Assembly: GCF_003011965.1 (NCBI RefSeq)
Contig: NZ_PXWG01000001.1
Span: 186,001-250,000 of the forward strand
DNA length: 64,000 nt
Reading direction: 5' to 3'
Source: Streptosporangium nondiastaticum
GTDB lineage: Bacteria > Actinomycetota > Actinomycetes > Streptomycetales > Streptomycetaceae
Below the pieces are notes generated by a model that saw only the letters and a program-made list of their open reading frames with translations, was not told the DNA's origin and ran no database searches. The position numbers and the translations under genes are program-made. Of the stretch, positions 1-9,041 are shown one piece after another. Each line of letters starts with the position of its first letter. Within the stretch, counting starts at the first letter, position 1.

Positions 1-1
1 G

Positions 2-142
2 CAAGCCCGGTCTCCACTTCGTCGACTACCAGGGGCAGGTTGTGCCCTGGTAGACCGTGGTCGTGTTTACCTTCAGGCCGGCGGAGACCGCTGGCACAGC
101 GGACTGATGAACAGCGACTACGATCCACTCAAAGCGCACTGA
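2..142 (+). CDS. C-terminal end of an unidentified protein (5' truncated by window edge)
   Basis: The reading frame starting at base 2 is open to a TGA at 140-142. Its last 30 or so residues read like real protein, ending in the residues WHSGLMNSDYDPLKAH. A second frame starting at base 3 reads LHFVDYQGQVVPW and stops at 51-53, and it also looks protein-like. The true gene may therefore have a frameshift near 40-55, or only one of the two frames is real. The family cannot be recognised from so short a tail. Confidence 0.4.
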   Translation, partial: QARSPLRRLPGAGCALVDRGRVYLQAGGDRWHSGLMNSDYDPLKAH

Positions 143-214
143 CCAGCGGCGGGGTGCGCACCCCGCGGCCGTCCGCAGGGCCGATGCCGCCCTGATGGGC
201 GAAGGGAGAAGGCC

Positions 215-1243
215 ATGCCGGTGACCGGCACCCCGTGTGGCGGGCGCCCGGAGCTGATCGTGCTGGTCGGCCTCCAGGCGTCGGGCAAGTCCACCTTCTA
301 CGCCCGTACCTTCGCCGGTACGCACGCGCACGTGAGCAAGGACCTCTTCCGCCGGGCCCGGCACCGGCAGCGCCGCCAGATGCGCCTGGTCGAAGAGGCC
401 CTGGCGGAGGGCGTGCCGGTGGTGGTGGACAACACCAACCCCTCGCCGCACGAATGGGCGCCCCTCATCGCAGCCGGCCGCGCCCATGGCGTCCGTGTGC
501 TCGCCTACTGGTTCCCGCCCGACGTCGCGGGCGCCCTCGCCCGCAACGCCGCACGGCAAGGCCCCGAACGAGTTCCGGACGTCGGCGTGTACGCGACGCT
601 GAAAAAGCTCCGCAGGCCACGACGGTCCGACGGCTTCGACGCGGTGTACGAGGTCCGATTCGACGGCGAGGGCGGATTCCTGGTGGATCCCGCGGAGGAG
701 CCCGGGCCCGGACATGAGGCCACATGGGGCCTCGACGTGCCCCTCTGGCCCGCCCCCGGCACGGAGCCACGGCCGCTCGCCGTCTTCGACCTGGACGGCA
801 CGCTGGCCGACGTCCGCCACCGGCTGCATCACCTGAAGAGCCGGCCGCGCGACTGGGACGCCTTCTTCGCCGCCGCCCGGCAGGATCCCCCGCTCGCCGA
901 GGGAGTCGCCCTGCTCACGGCCGCCGCACAACGGTGCGAGGTGGCTTACGTGACCGGTCGCCCGGAGCACTGCCGCCAGGACACCCTCGACTGGCTCGCC
1001 CGGCATGACCTGCCCGAAGGCCCGCTCCTCATGCGCAGCCGGGGCGACCGCAGACCGGCCCGGGTCTGCAAACCGGAGCTGCTGCGCGGGCTCGCCCGCG
1101 ACCGCGCCGTCGCGGTGGTGGCCGACGACGACCGCCAGGTGTGCGACGCCTACGAAGCCGAAGGATTCCAGGTGCTGCGGGCCGCCTGGATGGCCCGGCA
1201 GCCTCTCCTGGAACGGGTCCAGGAGAGCGAGGGCCGCACCTGA
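215..1243 (+). CDS. Bifunctional polynucleotide 5'-kinase / 3'-phosphatase-like protein (P-loop kinase + HAD)
   Basis: 342 residues with two domains in the order of T4 Pnkp. The N-terminal P-loop kinase has Walker A GLQASGKST at about residues 19-27 and the segment VVVDNTNPS near 70. The C-terminal HAD-type phosphatase has the nucleophile motif DLDGTLAD at about 193-200, followed by VTGRPE and a late VADDD motif. T4 Pnkp family members heal RNA or DNA ends by 5' phosphorylation and 3' (or 2',3'-cyclic) dephosphorylation; applying that activity here is inference. The ATG at 215 is preceded by GAAGGGAGAAGG, a good ribosome-binding site. It appears to be a single-gene unit. An RNA 2',3'-cyclic phosphodiesterase gene lies about 1.4 kb downstream on the other strand. 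Confidence 0.8.
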   Translation: MPVTGTPCGGRPELIVLVGLQASGKSTFYARTFAGTHAHVSKDLFRRARHRQRRQMRLVEEALAEGVPVVVDNTNPSPHEWAPLIAAGRAHGVRVLAYWFPPDVAGALARNAARQGPERVPDVGVYATLKKLRRPRRSDGFDAVYEVRFDGEGGFLVDPAEEPGPGHEATWGLDVPLWPAPGTEPRPLAVFDLDGTLADVRHRLHHLKSRPRDWDAFFAAARQDPPLAEGVALLTAAAQRCEVAYVTGRPEHCRQDTLDWLARHDLPEGPLLMRSRGDRRPARVCKPELLRGLARDRAVAVVADDDRQVCDAYEAEGFQVLRAAWMARQPLLERVQESEGRT

Positions 1244-1336
1244 GCGGCCACGGGCAGGGTACCTGGATCGGTTGACGTTCCGGATGTTGCTGAGACGAGC
1301 TCACAGAGGGCGTTTTTCTGCCACTCTTTGGTGTTC

Positions 1337-2599
1337 ATGAAGTCCATGCGTTCCGCGAACGGGCGCAACGCCGTGCGGTGCCCACTACGTCTGCTATCGG
1401 TCGTCCTCGCCGTCCTGTTCGCCGTGGCCGGGTGCGGAGGCGGACATCCCCACAGCGGCAGTAGGGCAGTTGACCCGAAGGCGCCGCCCGAGGCCTTCCC
1501 ACAGGACCCCACCGCAACGATTCAGGGTGATTGGCCTTCTCCGGGCACCGGACACGATCCCGCCGACGTGGTGGCGTTGGGCGCGCGCCTTGCCTACGCC
1601 TACGACCAGGACGACGACACCGGCATCACCGCTTTCCGGCTGGACAACGGTGACGCCGCCTGGCACACCACCGTCCCGGAAGGGAGCTCCGTCGCACAGG
1701 CGCCCCGCCTCACGGGCAACACAGTGATCGGAGCCTTCGCCACCACGAAGAACGGCTCAGGGACGTACGCCGACCGGCATGGCATCAGCGTCGCCGCCAT
1801 GGAGGCCGACACCGGAAAGACTCTCTGGACGCGAGAAATCGCCACTGACAGCGTCTCCGACAACACGGCGGGGACCGCCGTACCCCATGTGGTCGGGGCG
1901 GATGCTCAGCATGTACTCGTCGCCTCGTACGAGCAGGGCTTTTCGGAGACGCCGCCGTTGTCCGTCCTCCTCGACACGCGCACGGGCCGGGTCATCTGGA
2001 CCGACACCGACTTCAAGGGAGTCGACCTGGAAGAGTCGGTGGCGGTCGGTATCCGCGACGACGGCGACTTGGCGGGCAAGTCGACCTCTGACGGCAGGCA
2101 GCAGTGGAGCCGCGACCTTCGGCTCGGCGAGATCAGGACCATGGATCCAGGCCCCGGACTGACCTTTGCCGACGGAACTGCCGCGGGCGGAACCCTGCTC
2201 ATTGACGCCGCGACGGGCACGACCCGCCTGAACTCCGGAGACACGTCGCTGCTCGATTGCCACTACGACGGATGGAACACGACGATCTGCGCGGGAGCCG
2301 ACGGATCCGGCAACGCCGTTGTATGGGCGGTGGACGTCCGCACTTCGCACGTCCTGTGGCGGCTGCCCGACCCGTCGGCGAACCGTGTCGCCCCCGAAAT
2401 CACCTCGGCATGGCACGGAGTCGTCTACGCCCAAGCCGATCAGGCCATGACCCTGGACACTCGTACAGGCAAAGACCTGCGCACGAACACCGGCCCCATC
2501 TCGCCCACCATGGCGAACGACGGCTACGGCCTGGTCTATGACGACTCGGACCGAACGATCGACGTCTACCGGGCCGCCGGCAGATCCGTCTCCGACTGA
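1337..2599 (+). CDS. Secreted lipoprotein with PQQ-type beta-propeller repeats
   Basis: About 420 residues. A basic N-terminus is followed by a hydrophobic stretch and the lipobox VAGC (Cys33 counted from the ATG at 1337), so the protein should be lipid-anchored outside the membrane. The mature part shows PQQ/WD-like blades such as ITAFRLDNGDAAWHT, TGKTLWTRE, TGRVIWTD and SHVLWRLP, as in BamB-like or PQQ-binding-like propellers. These usually act as interaction platforms; no catalytic residues are apparent. In-frame TTG (1328) and GTG (1331) codons lie just upstream. The ATG is preferred because it gives a standard signal peptide, although no strong Shine-Dalgarno sequence is visible. Confidence 0.75.
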   Translation: MKSMRSANGRNAVRCPLRLLSVVLAVLFAVAGCGGGHPHSGSRAVDPKAPPEAFPQDPTATIQGDWPSPGTGHDPADVVALGARLAYAYDQDDDTGITAFRLDNGDAAWHTTVPEGSSVAQAPRLTGNTVIGAFATTKNGSGTYADRHGISVAAMEADTGKTLWTREIATDSVSDNTAGTAVPHVVGADAQHVLVASYEQGFSETPPLSVLLDTRTGRVIWTDTDFKGVDLEESVAVGIRDDGDLAGKSTSDGRQQWSRDLRLGEIRTMDPGPGLTFADGTAAGGTLLIDAATGTTRLNSGDTSLLDCHYDGWNTTICAGADGSGNAVVWAVDVRTSHVLWRLPDPSANRVAPEITSAWHGVVYAQADQAMTLDTRTGKDLRTNTGPISPTMANDGYGLVYDDSDRTIDVYRAAGRSVSD

Positions 2600-2685
2600 G
2601 CGCCTACCAGAACCAGCGGCAAGAGGAAGCCGACCGGCTGCGCAGACCTCCGGCCCTGCGCATGCGCCGGATGCAACCAATCTGC

Positions 2686-3261
2686 TCAGGGGGCCCGCCG
2701 GGTGCCGAGGGGCCAGGCCGCCACGGTTTCGTACCGCGGGCGCCCACCGACGCCCCCGCCCAGGTGACTGCGCACCAGTTCCAGGCGCTCGACGCGCCAC
2801 CGGCGGCCCCGGAACCCGGACAGTTCCTCCGCGTACGGGCGGAGGTTCACCCGCCCGGCGACGCGGGCGAGGGTGAGGTGGGGCCGGAAGGGGCGGGCGT
2901 CGTCCATGTGCACGCCCGCCTGCCGGGCCGCGACGATGGTGGAGCGGGCCAGGCTGCCAACGGTCTCCAGGGAACCGGTCGCCCCGACCCACAGGACGCG
3001 GTCCCCGAACCGGCCGCCGCCCGCGAACCGCAGCTCGTGCGCAGGATGCCGGTGGGCAGCGCGAGCCAGGTGCTCGCCCAGACCAGGGAGCAGGGCATCG
3101 TCGACTTCGCCGAGGAAGGCGAGGGTGAAGTGCCACGTGGCAGGGTCGGTCCAGCGCAGCTGGCCGCGGCGCTCGGGAAGGGCGGCGCGGAGTTGTGCCA
3201 CTTCAGCCGCCAGTTCCTCGATGGCGGCTGGGGGAGGGATCACTGCGGCGAACAGTCGCAT
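2686..3261 (-). CDS. thpR: RNA 2',3'-cyclic phosphodiesterase (2H phosphoesterase, ThpR/LigT family)
   Basis: 191 residues from the ATG at 3261 (sequence begins MRLFAAVIPP). It has the two HxTx motifs that define 2H phosphoesterases: HFTL near residue 44 and HLTL near residue 128. Family members hydrolyse RNA 2',3'-cyclic phosphates to 2'-phosphomonoesters in the cytoplasm, and some ligate 2'-5' RNA. The frame extends 39 codons upstream, but MRLFAA is the usual start of the family. The gene converges with the lipoprotein gene, about 87 bases between stops. A second, frameshifted 2H gene lies at 41090-41630. Confidence 0.85.
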   Translation of the reverse strand: MRLFAAVIPPPAAIEELAAEVAQLRAALPERRGQLRWTDPATWHFTLAFLGEVDDALLPGLGEHLARAAHRHPAHELRFAGGGRFGDRVLWVGATGSLETVGSLARSTIVAARQAGVHMDDARPFRPHLTLARVAGRVNLRPYAEELSGFRGRRWRVERLELVRSHLGGGVGGRPRYETVAAWPLGTRRAP

Positions 3262-3399
3262 GGGGGTGAGTGTGACGCGGCCCGGCGGCGTTTTCCTGCT
3301 TCCACGCGGTGGTACCGGCACTGGCGGTGGCCGGAGGGCCCTCGGAAGCGGGCGGTGGACGAGGGACATCAGGCCCACCGGCGTCCCGCACCATGGGCT

Positions 3400-3864
3400 C
3401 TACAGGGGCGGCTCGATCTCCAGCCAGCGGTGCTGACGTGCTCCGCGGTACTCCAGAGCCTGCCAGCCGAGGTCCTGAAGGGCCCGCATGCAGTGCTGGA
3501 GCTGCTGGTGCTGCTGGAGGACGGCCTTACTGCCGGGCGGGCCGAGCCATTCCACGCGGACGATCCCGTCGATGAGGCTCACGCGGTAGCCGGTGGTGGT
3601 GCGCCGGCCGTCGGGGCCGAGGGCGGATGCGGAGATCCCGGCCGCCTCCAGGGCGAGGGCGACGGCGCGCAACGGCTGGCGGCGTTCCCATTCCGCTGGA
3701 ACGGAGACGGGCCGGCCGTCCGCCGGGTTCATCACCTTCCGGATCTGCCGCAGCCCGTCCATGGCCCGGCGTACGGCGGTCGCCCGGTCCTCGCCGCTCC
3801 GGCCGAGGCCGGACGGGTCCTCATCTCCGGTGGCCGCGTGAAAGCGTTCCGCACCCTCAGTCAC
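3400..3864 (-). CDS. Conserved actinobacterial protein of unknown function
   Basis: 154 residues. The N-terminus is charged (EGAERFHAATGDEDPSG) and followed by an amphipathic helix with AVRRAMDGLRQIRKVMNP. The C-terminal half reads like a small alpha/beta domain (RRTTTGYRVSLIDGIVRVEWLG, then QALEYRGARQHRWLEIEPPL). There is no signal peptide, membrane segment or recognisable catalytic motif. It lies upstream of the thpR gene on the same strand with about 138 bases between, so cotranscription is possible. GC pattern and frame support it as coding; I cannot assign a function. Confidence 0.6.
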   Translation of the reverse strand: MTEGAERFHAATGDEDPSGLGRSGEDRATAVRRAMDGLRQIRKVMNPADGRPVSVPAEWERRQPLRAVALALEAAGISASALGPDGRRTTTGYRVSLIDGIVRVEWLGPPGSKAVLQQHQQLQHCMRALQDLGWQALEYRGARQHRWLEIEPPL

Positions 3865-4067
3865 GGTGTTTGCCCCCCATCAGTGTGAGATCCGGGACCG
3901 GGCATGACGTCGGGTCCCGCTGGGATCCCATCGTGCCGTGAGGGTCTGACACGCCGTGGCCCGACGGGACCGTTGACGCCGTGTGCAGGAACATCGGGCT
4001 CGGTGGCAAGGGGGCCATCGGTAGACGAGAGCCCGCCTGTCAGAGGCGAGCACTAAGGTCTGCGAAC

Positions 4068-4547
4068 ATGGCTGACCTTTTTGAGCTCACGCTCACGCTG
4101 GACCTTCTCGATTCCTTGTCGGAGGAAGAGCTCACTGAACTGAGATGGCATCTCGGTCTGGGCCCCGAGCCGGACACCCTTCGTATCGTGACCAACTTTC
4201 CGTTCGTGGTGGAGGACGAGCACGGGGAGCCGGTCGTGGAGGACCATCCCGAGCCGCTTCTGGGCCGCCATGATGAGGCGGACAAGACGGGTGGTGTGCT
4301 GGTGTCGGCTCTGATACGCAGGCAGGACACCCGCAGTGGTGCCTGGGCGCTCACGAGCCGGCAGGAGATCCACCCCGATGATTTCGAGCGTACGGGCGAA
4401 CTGCTCAGCTGGCTCGCGACCAAGGCTGTCGATGCGCACCGGCGCTTTGATGACGGAGACGTCCATCTTGGGTGGATCCGGTTCTGCGAAGAGATGCAGC
4501 CCAATCCACTGGTGGTGCGTGACGGGGCAGTCGTCTGGCCGTCGTAG
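4068..4547 (+). CDS. Conserved hypothetical protein, acidic, about 159 aa
   Basis: The protein begins MADLFELTLTLDLLDSLSEE and is rich in Asp and Glu. It contains WHLGLGPEPD, a repeated EDEHGEPVVEDHPEP-type acidic stretch, and ends LVVRDGAVVWPS. No signal peptide or membrane segment is seen. I recognise no family. The ATG at 4068 is chosen over an upstream in-frame start at 3981, because the added N-terminus is basic and low-complexity. The coding region ends just before a pair of overlapping hairpins at 4550-4589, which likely act as a terminator shared with the convergent gene. Confidence 0.6.
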   Translation: MADLFELTLTLDLLDSLSEEELTELRWHLGLGPEPDTLRIVTNFPFVVEDEHGEPVVEDHPEPLLGRHDEADKTGGVLVSALIRRQDTRSGAWALTSRQEIHPDDFERTGELLSWLATKAVDAHRRFDDGDVHLGWIRFCEEMQPNPLVVRDGAVVWPS

Positions 4548-4549
4548 CA

Positions 4550-4589
4550 GCTGACCTCTTCGAACGCGAGGTCAGCCGGGCCTGACCTC
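4550..4589. terminator. Competing inverted repeats between convergent genes
   Basis: GCTGACCTC at 4550-4558 and GAGGTCAGC at 4568-4576 form a perfect 9-bp stem with a 9-nt loop. The same GAGGTCAG (4568-4575) can instead pair with CTGACCTC at 4582-4589. The element sits immediately after the stop of the rightward gene and about 30 bases before the stop of the leftward gene. A bidirectional terminator is the simplest reading. Confidence 0.6.
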
Positions 4590-4620
4590 GCTCAAGCCTT
4601 GTTCGATGTGCTTATCGAGC

Positions 4621-5154
4621 TCAGCGGCAGAGCGCCATCATGTAATCGTCGAAGCCGGGGAACTCGCGTGTGGCCTGCTCGATCACGACGGCTGCCGGCG
4701 CACGATGGTCGGGGGCGAATCGCTCGGCGATGGACGTCAGCTCATGATTTGGGCGTGCGACCCAGTCGGGCCCGGGGTCGTATGACGTGGCTGCTTCCCA
4801 GGGACCAAAGCCGTCGGCCAGCAACCACAGGAAGGCTCCCAGGTGGCGGGCGACGACGCCGGTCTCCCCTTCGGAGCCGAGGAAGACGACAGGCTGCTCG
4901 ATCAATGCCTGGCCTGGACGGATCAGCCAGAAGGCGGCGGATCCGCCGGTGCCGTCCTGCCCGAACACGCGGAAGCCGTCGCCGGTCAGCTCGCGGTTGC
5001 CGGTCCATGATCGCAACCAGTCGGTGGTCTCATCGGCGGTCAGGAAGGCCTCGAAGGGCTCGAAGTCGACACCGTCCTCGCCGATGCAGCCGAGCCGGAC
5101 CGCCATGGCAGCGGCAAGCGGGGGAGGGAACTGCTCGTCCTCGTTCGGCGTCAC
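4621..5154 (-). CDS. SMI1/KNR4 (SUKH)-like protein
   Basis: 177 residues. The features I associate with the SMI1/KNR4 or SUKH fold are the mid-protein block FRVFGQDGTGGSAAFWL, followed by PVVFLGSEGETGVVAR, then a helix FLWLLADGFGPWEA and a C-terminal helix. SUKH proteins often serve as immunity proteins to polymorphic toxins, but many copies are stand-alone and no toxin gene is adjacent here. The protein is soluble, with no signal peptide. The assignment is by pattern only. The start is the ATG at 5154, the only good start in frame. Confidence 0.5.
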   Translation of the reverse strand: MTPNEDEQFPPPLAAAMAVRLGCIGEDGVDFEPFEAFLTADETTDWLRSWTGNRELTGDGFRVFGQDGTGGSAAFWLIRPGQALIEQPVVFLGSEGETGVVARHLGAFLWLLADGFGPWEAATSYDPGPDWVARPNHELTSIAERFAPDHRAPAAVVIEQATREFPGFDDYMMALCR

Positions 5155-5300
5155 GCGAACAGATTAGCGATCTGTTGAATTCGGATGGCACAGTTCGAAG
5201 ATGTTTGTCACCGCACAACCAGGAGTGGCCGGCGGCCACCCAGTGCCGGACTCTCCCGCGCACCGGGTGTTCGCGTTCGAGCAGGTCGCAGACCGCGGGG

Positions 5301-8300
5301 CTACGGTGCCGTGAGCTCCGTGAGGTTCGACAGGAGCTCGGACGCTTCAACGTCGTCGAGTTCCCCGAACCGGAGTGCGTGCTCGCGGAGGGGGAAGTAG
5401 TCGGCCGGCCTCGTGTCGAGCCAGACGGTCTCGAGTGTCTGTTCCGAAGCGACGTCGATCTGGCCCACCGATATCCCCTCGTGCAGGGCTATGACCACGA
5501 AGCGGTCCGCCCCGAGCCGCTTGGAGATCCAGCGCTCGACGCCGGCGTCCATCGGCTCGCCCCGCTCCCAGCCGTGGCGCTGGAGGCCCAGTACCTTGCC
5601 CGTGGGCACGGTGATCCCCTCGAAGCGGACGAGCCGCCGGCTGTCCGCTTCCTCGGGTGTCAGGTGGCACACCGCGCGATGGAGTTGCGGGAAGGGCTGG
5701 CCGATCCCGGCATCCGCGAAGTGCGCCGTCCAGGCGGCGAGGCCGTCGCCCAGGTGCAGCGGGTGGGGGAGCCGTACCGTCGCCGACTCGGTCAGGGGCA
5801 CTTCGCGGCCGGTGAGGTCGTGCGCCGTGCCGTCCTCGTGCACCCGGAACGCCGTGCCGACGCCGTCCTGCCACACCAGGCGCCGCACCAGGTGCCCCAG
5901 CAGGGGGTGCCGGACCAGGTACTGAACGAACTCGGGAGCCTCCCACACGCGCCCTGCAAGCATGGCTGACTCCAGGCGCCCCACCTGCGTCGAGGAGACG
6001 GCCCGCACCTCCTTCTTCAGAACGGTGAAGCGCTTGCGCTCCGCCGCGGCCAGCTCCGCGTCGTCCCGCCCGGCCGGGGCGGGCAGTGCCTTGCGCAGCT
6101 TGCCCGTCTCGTCCCGGACGTACGGCTGGAGCCGCTCGTCGAAGCCGACGGTGAAGCGGCGGGTGCCGTAGTCGATGACTGTGGAGCCCGTCGCGTCGAG
6201 GTCGAGGGTGGGCACCAGCCGGTCCGCGAGCCGGTCACCGGTCAGCCCGAGCTCCTCGGCCACCTCGTCGATCTTCTGCTGGGCGCGGGCCTTGAGCGCC
6301 TTGAACTTCACGCGGTCGGCGACGCGCGTCAGCTGGGACAGGGCGGTGTCCGTGCCGATACGGGCCAGGACGTCCAGGCCCGCCACCGCGCTGTGGTGCG
6401 CGCTCTCGCCCGGCCAAGCCATGATCAGCGGAGTGAGCCGACGGGCAGTCTCGTCGTCGCCGAACACCCCGAGTGCGTGTAGGGCCCAGTTCTCCTTGGC
6501 GGGCATGCCGTGGAGCCGCCACTGCTGAAAGAGGCCCCACGCGAATTCCGCCAGCGACTCCGGTTCGCAGGACTCCTGGAGTACGGCGAGCCCGGGATAT
6601 GCCTCGCCGGGCGCAGAGAAGGCCAGCATGGTCACCGTGTTCCGCACCGCCTCCGCGGGCAGCGCGCCGCCGTCCCGCAGCACGATCTGCGGCAGCACCA
6701 CCGGGCTCGCCCACGCGGGGACCGTGGGCATACGGGTGGGCAAGGCGCACACCAGCGGGTCTGTCACCAGGAGCTCGCCGACGGCCTCGGCCGCCGCGGG
6801 CCCGTACGCCGCCGCGGCGTCCCGTACGGCCTGGGCGCCGTGCTCCGCGGCGATCAGCCGCAGCGCCTGCTCGGCGCCGCGCCGAGCCGCGCCGGGCTTG
6901 CCCACCGCGTCGGGCACCAGCAGCGCGGCCGCCTCGGCACCGTGCCGGAGGAACCAGGCCCGCGCGACGGCCGACGCCGACCTGAGCCGGATCAGCCAGT
7001 CGGCCATCAGCCGGGCGACGCCGAGGTCGACGAACGGGAGCAGCAGGGGTCCCGCGCTGACCGGCCGGCGCGACGCCGCGTGCATCACTGGAGCCAGAGC
7101 GGCGAGTTCGAAGCGGGCCGCGATGGGCCTGTAGGCATCCGCGTCCCACACGTCGTCCGGAGTCCACTCGTTCAGCAGGGGACGCACTGTCTCGGCCGGG
7201 AGATGGAGGAACGCCCCCGCTGCGTGCACCGATGTCAGGAGAGTCCCGCTCCGCAACACCTCCGTGCTCGGCGTCTCCCTCGACCAGTTCGCCGCCACGG
7301 CCTGCCCGGTCCACCAGGTCTCCGTGGCCGCCCAGGCCTCGCGCTCGCCCGGAAGCCAGGCGACGCGCGATCCCCCGGCCGGAGCGGGCACCTTCATGGA
7401 CGTGGCCTTGCGCGGCTCGGTTGCCGTCCACGGCGGGTTCCTCAGCAACTCCGGCACGGAGCCGTCGGGTGCTGCCGGCAGGAGGCCGTTGCCGTGGACG
7501 AGGGGCGCGACCAGTGCCGCGATGTCGTCAGGGAGGTCGGGCAGCAGGGACATGGCGAGCGGACGGTGGGAGCGGACGTGCGTGGTGAACAACTGCCGGA
7601 CCAGGGTCGGGGTCTCCTTGGGCGCGGCACACTCCTCGCCGAGCAGCCGTACGGCCCGCGCAGGGTAGCGGAGCGCGGCGTCGAGAAGAGCGGGGCGGAC
7701 GGACGCGTTCCCGGCCTTCGCCAGCAGGGTGCGGAACGCCTCGTCGGACGGGATCTCGGCCAAGGCGCCGCTGAGGAACTTGAGCTGGTCGGTGAAGACG
7801 TGGTCCGCGTTCAGATCCTGCGCGAGGAACGGGGCGATCTCCGGACCGATGACCTCCGCGAGACTGGCGAGCGTGGGCAGGTCCCAGCCACGCCACATGT
7901 CGTCGTTCTGCCCGCCCAGCTGCACGACCTGCTCGGCGGTGGACACTGAACACAGCACCATGCGAAGGATGGTGTAGTCCCCCTTGATGCCGGGGCCCTC
8001 GTCCGTACAGCACTCGGCCAGCCACCCCGCCTCGCCGGGCACGAGGTACGAGACGACGGCGCGGCGTCTGCCGTCCGTCCGGTGGGCGGCCAGGGCGGTC
8101 ACCGCCCTCGCGTACGTCTCCTCGTCCGCCACCGCGAGCAGGGCCCGGACGCGGTCGGCCGCAGGCCGGTGCAGGTGGGAGATGTAGGAGCCGCTATCGG
8201 TGCGGCGGACGACCGGCGCCCCGGGCAGCCCGTCGCAGGAGGGCGCCACACAGAGGTCGAAGAGCTCCACCACGGCCTGGGCCGCGAACGGCAGGCCGTG

Positions 8301-8672
8301 GGCCTGGGCCCAGGCGTCCGCCCGCAGGTCGCGCGGCACGCCCTTACCGCTGTCCAGCACGGCCAGGACAGCGGCACCCAGAGGGCTCGCCTCGCCGCTC
8401 TGCTGGGCCCGGGCCGCGGCAACGAGCTGCTGGTCGCTCCGCGGGTGGGCGAGGACTTTCTCGGTCCACTCCGCCGCGCGTTCGGCCAGCTGCACGGCCC
8501 GTTCCGTTGCGTCCGCCGCCACCGGGGCAACCGGCGTGGACAGGCCGCCCCTGCGGGGGTGCCGCTCGCGGCGCCACGCATCAGGCATGATGAACGCGGT
8601 CTCGTCGTGCGGCGCGGCGCCGTTGGTGTGCTCACTGAGCAGCACAGTTCCCCCTGGATCACAGTCTGTCAT
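5301..8672 (-). CDS. Large DUF4132-family protein (MolR-like)
   Basis: About 1,123 residues from the ATG at 8672. The C-terminal 350 or so residues match the DUF4132/MolR signature as I know it: a WEAPEFVQYLVRHPLLGHLVRRLVW-like block, then the segments EVPLTESATVRLPHPLHLGD and GLQRHGWERGEPMDAGVERW. The N-terminal two thirds is an alpha-helical, HEAT-like region rich in Ala and Leu. Soluble and cytoplasmic. Members often have a WGR or helical-repeat N-terminus and their function is unknown; E. coli MolR was once linked to molybdate regulation. Another in-frame ATG lies about 37 codons further in, but the preceding residues look family-like. It is probably a single-gene transcript. Confidence 0.8.
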   Translation of the reverse strand: MTDCDPGGTVLLSEHTNGAAPHDETAFIMPDAWRRERHPRRGGLSTPVAPVAADATERAVQLAERAAEWTEKVLAHPRSDQQLVAAARAQQSGEASPLGAAVLAVLDSGKGVPRDLRADAWAQAHGLPFAAQAVVELFDLCVAPSCDGLPGAPVVRRTDSGSYISHLHRPAADRVRALLAVADEETYARAVTALAAHRTDGRRRAVVSYLVPGEAGWLAECCTDEGPGIKGDYTILRMVLCSVSTAEQVVQLGGQNDDMWRGWDLPTLASLAEVIGPEIAPFLAQDLNADHVFTDQLKFLSGALAEIPSDEAFRTLLAKAGNASVRPALLDAALRYPARAVRLLGEECAAPKETPTLVRQLFTTHVRSHRPLAMSLLPDLPDDIAALVAPLVHGNGLLPAAPDGSVPELLRNPPWTATEPRKATSMKVPAPAGGSRVAWLPGEREAWAATETWWTGQAVAANWSRETPSTEVLRSGTLLTSVHAAGAFLHLPAETVRPLLNEWTPDDVWDADAYRPIAARFELAALAPVMHAASRRPVSAGPLLLPFVDLGVARLMADWLIRLRSASAVARAWFLRHGAEAAALLVPDAVGKPGAARRGAEQALRLIAAEHGAQAVRDAAAAYGPAAAEAVGELLVTDPLVCALPTRMPTVPAWASPVVLPQIVLRDGGALPAEAVRNTVTMLAFSAPGEAYPGLAVLQESCEPESLAEFAWGLFQQWRLHGMPAKENWALHALGVFGDDETARRLTPLIMAWPGESAHHSAVAGLDVLARIGTDTALSQLTRVADRVKFKALKARAQQKIDEVAEELGLTGDRLADRLVPTLDLDATGSTVIDYGTRRFTVGFDERLQPYVRDETGKLRKALPAPAGRDDAELAAAERKRFTVLKKEVRAVSSTQVGRLESAMLAGRVWEAPEFVQYLVRHPLLGHLVRRLVWQDGVGTAFRVHEDGTAHDLTGREVPLTESATVRLPHPLHLGDGLAAWTAHFADAGIGQPFPQLHRAVCHLTPEEADSRRLVRFEGITVPTGKVLGLQRHGWERGEPMDAGVERWISKRLGADRFVVIALHEGISVGQIDVASEQTLETVWLDTRPADYFPLREHALRFGELDDVEASELLSNLTELTAP

Positions 8673-8786
8673 CGGATGTCCCACACTAAGGGCACCCACT
8701 GACAACAGCCTCCTGGAAACTGAGCACCACACTGCGCGGCGCTCGACAGTTCTGCAGGGCACAGGCGTGACTGCCCGGCGTGTCGG

Positions 8787-9041
8787 TCAGTGAGGGCCCC
8801 GGACGGCGTGCTCGATGTGCTGCTTCGGTGCGATGAGAACCTTTCCGGGAAGCGTCGGCCACCGGTCGAGGAAGGCGACGTGCTCATCGTCCTGTGCGAT
8901 CACGTGGTGCTCGTAGTCCGGATACCCGGAGAGGAACGCGCAGATGAAGCAAGGCCCTGTGCGGGCGCGCTCTGTGCAGGCACCGAGATCCATAGGTTCG
9001 CGCACAGGCCTACGACCGGGCTGCGGGAAGGGCTCACGCAT
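8787..9041 (-). pseudogene. Truncated HIT-family nucleotide hydrolase, lacking the catalytic HxHxH half
   Basis: 84 codons. The N-terminus is a typical actinobacterial HIT protein: PCFICAF (CxxC zinc half-site), then HVAFLDRWPTLPGKVLIAPK and HIEHAVR. HIT proteins run to about 140-180 residues and end with the catalytic H-x-H-x-H motif. Here the frame ends with GPH and a TGA at 8787-8789, immediately after the first helix of the fold. The missing half is not visible in the 115 bases before the DUF4132 gene. The ATG at 9041 overlaps the TGA of the upstream Nudix gene (ATGCGTGA), so translation was probably coupled. The product is very likely inactive. Confidence 0.65.
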
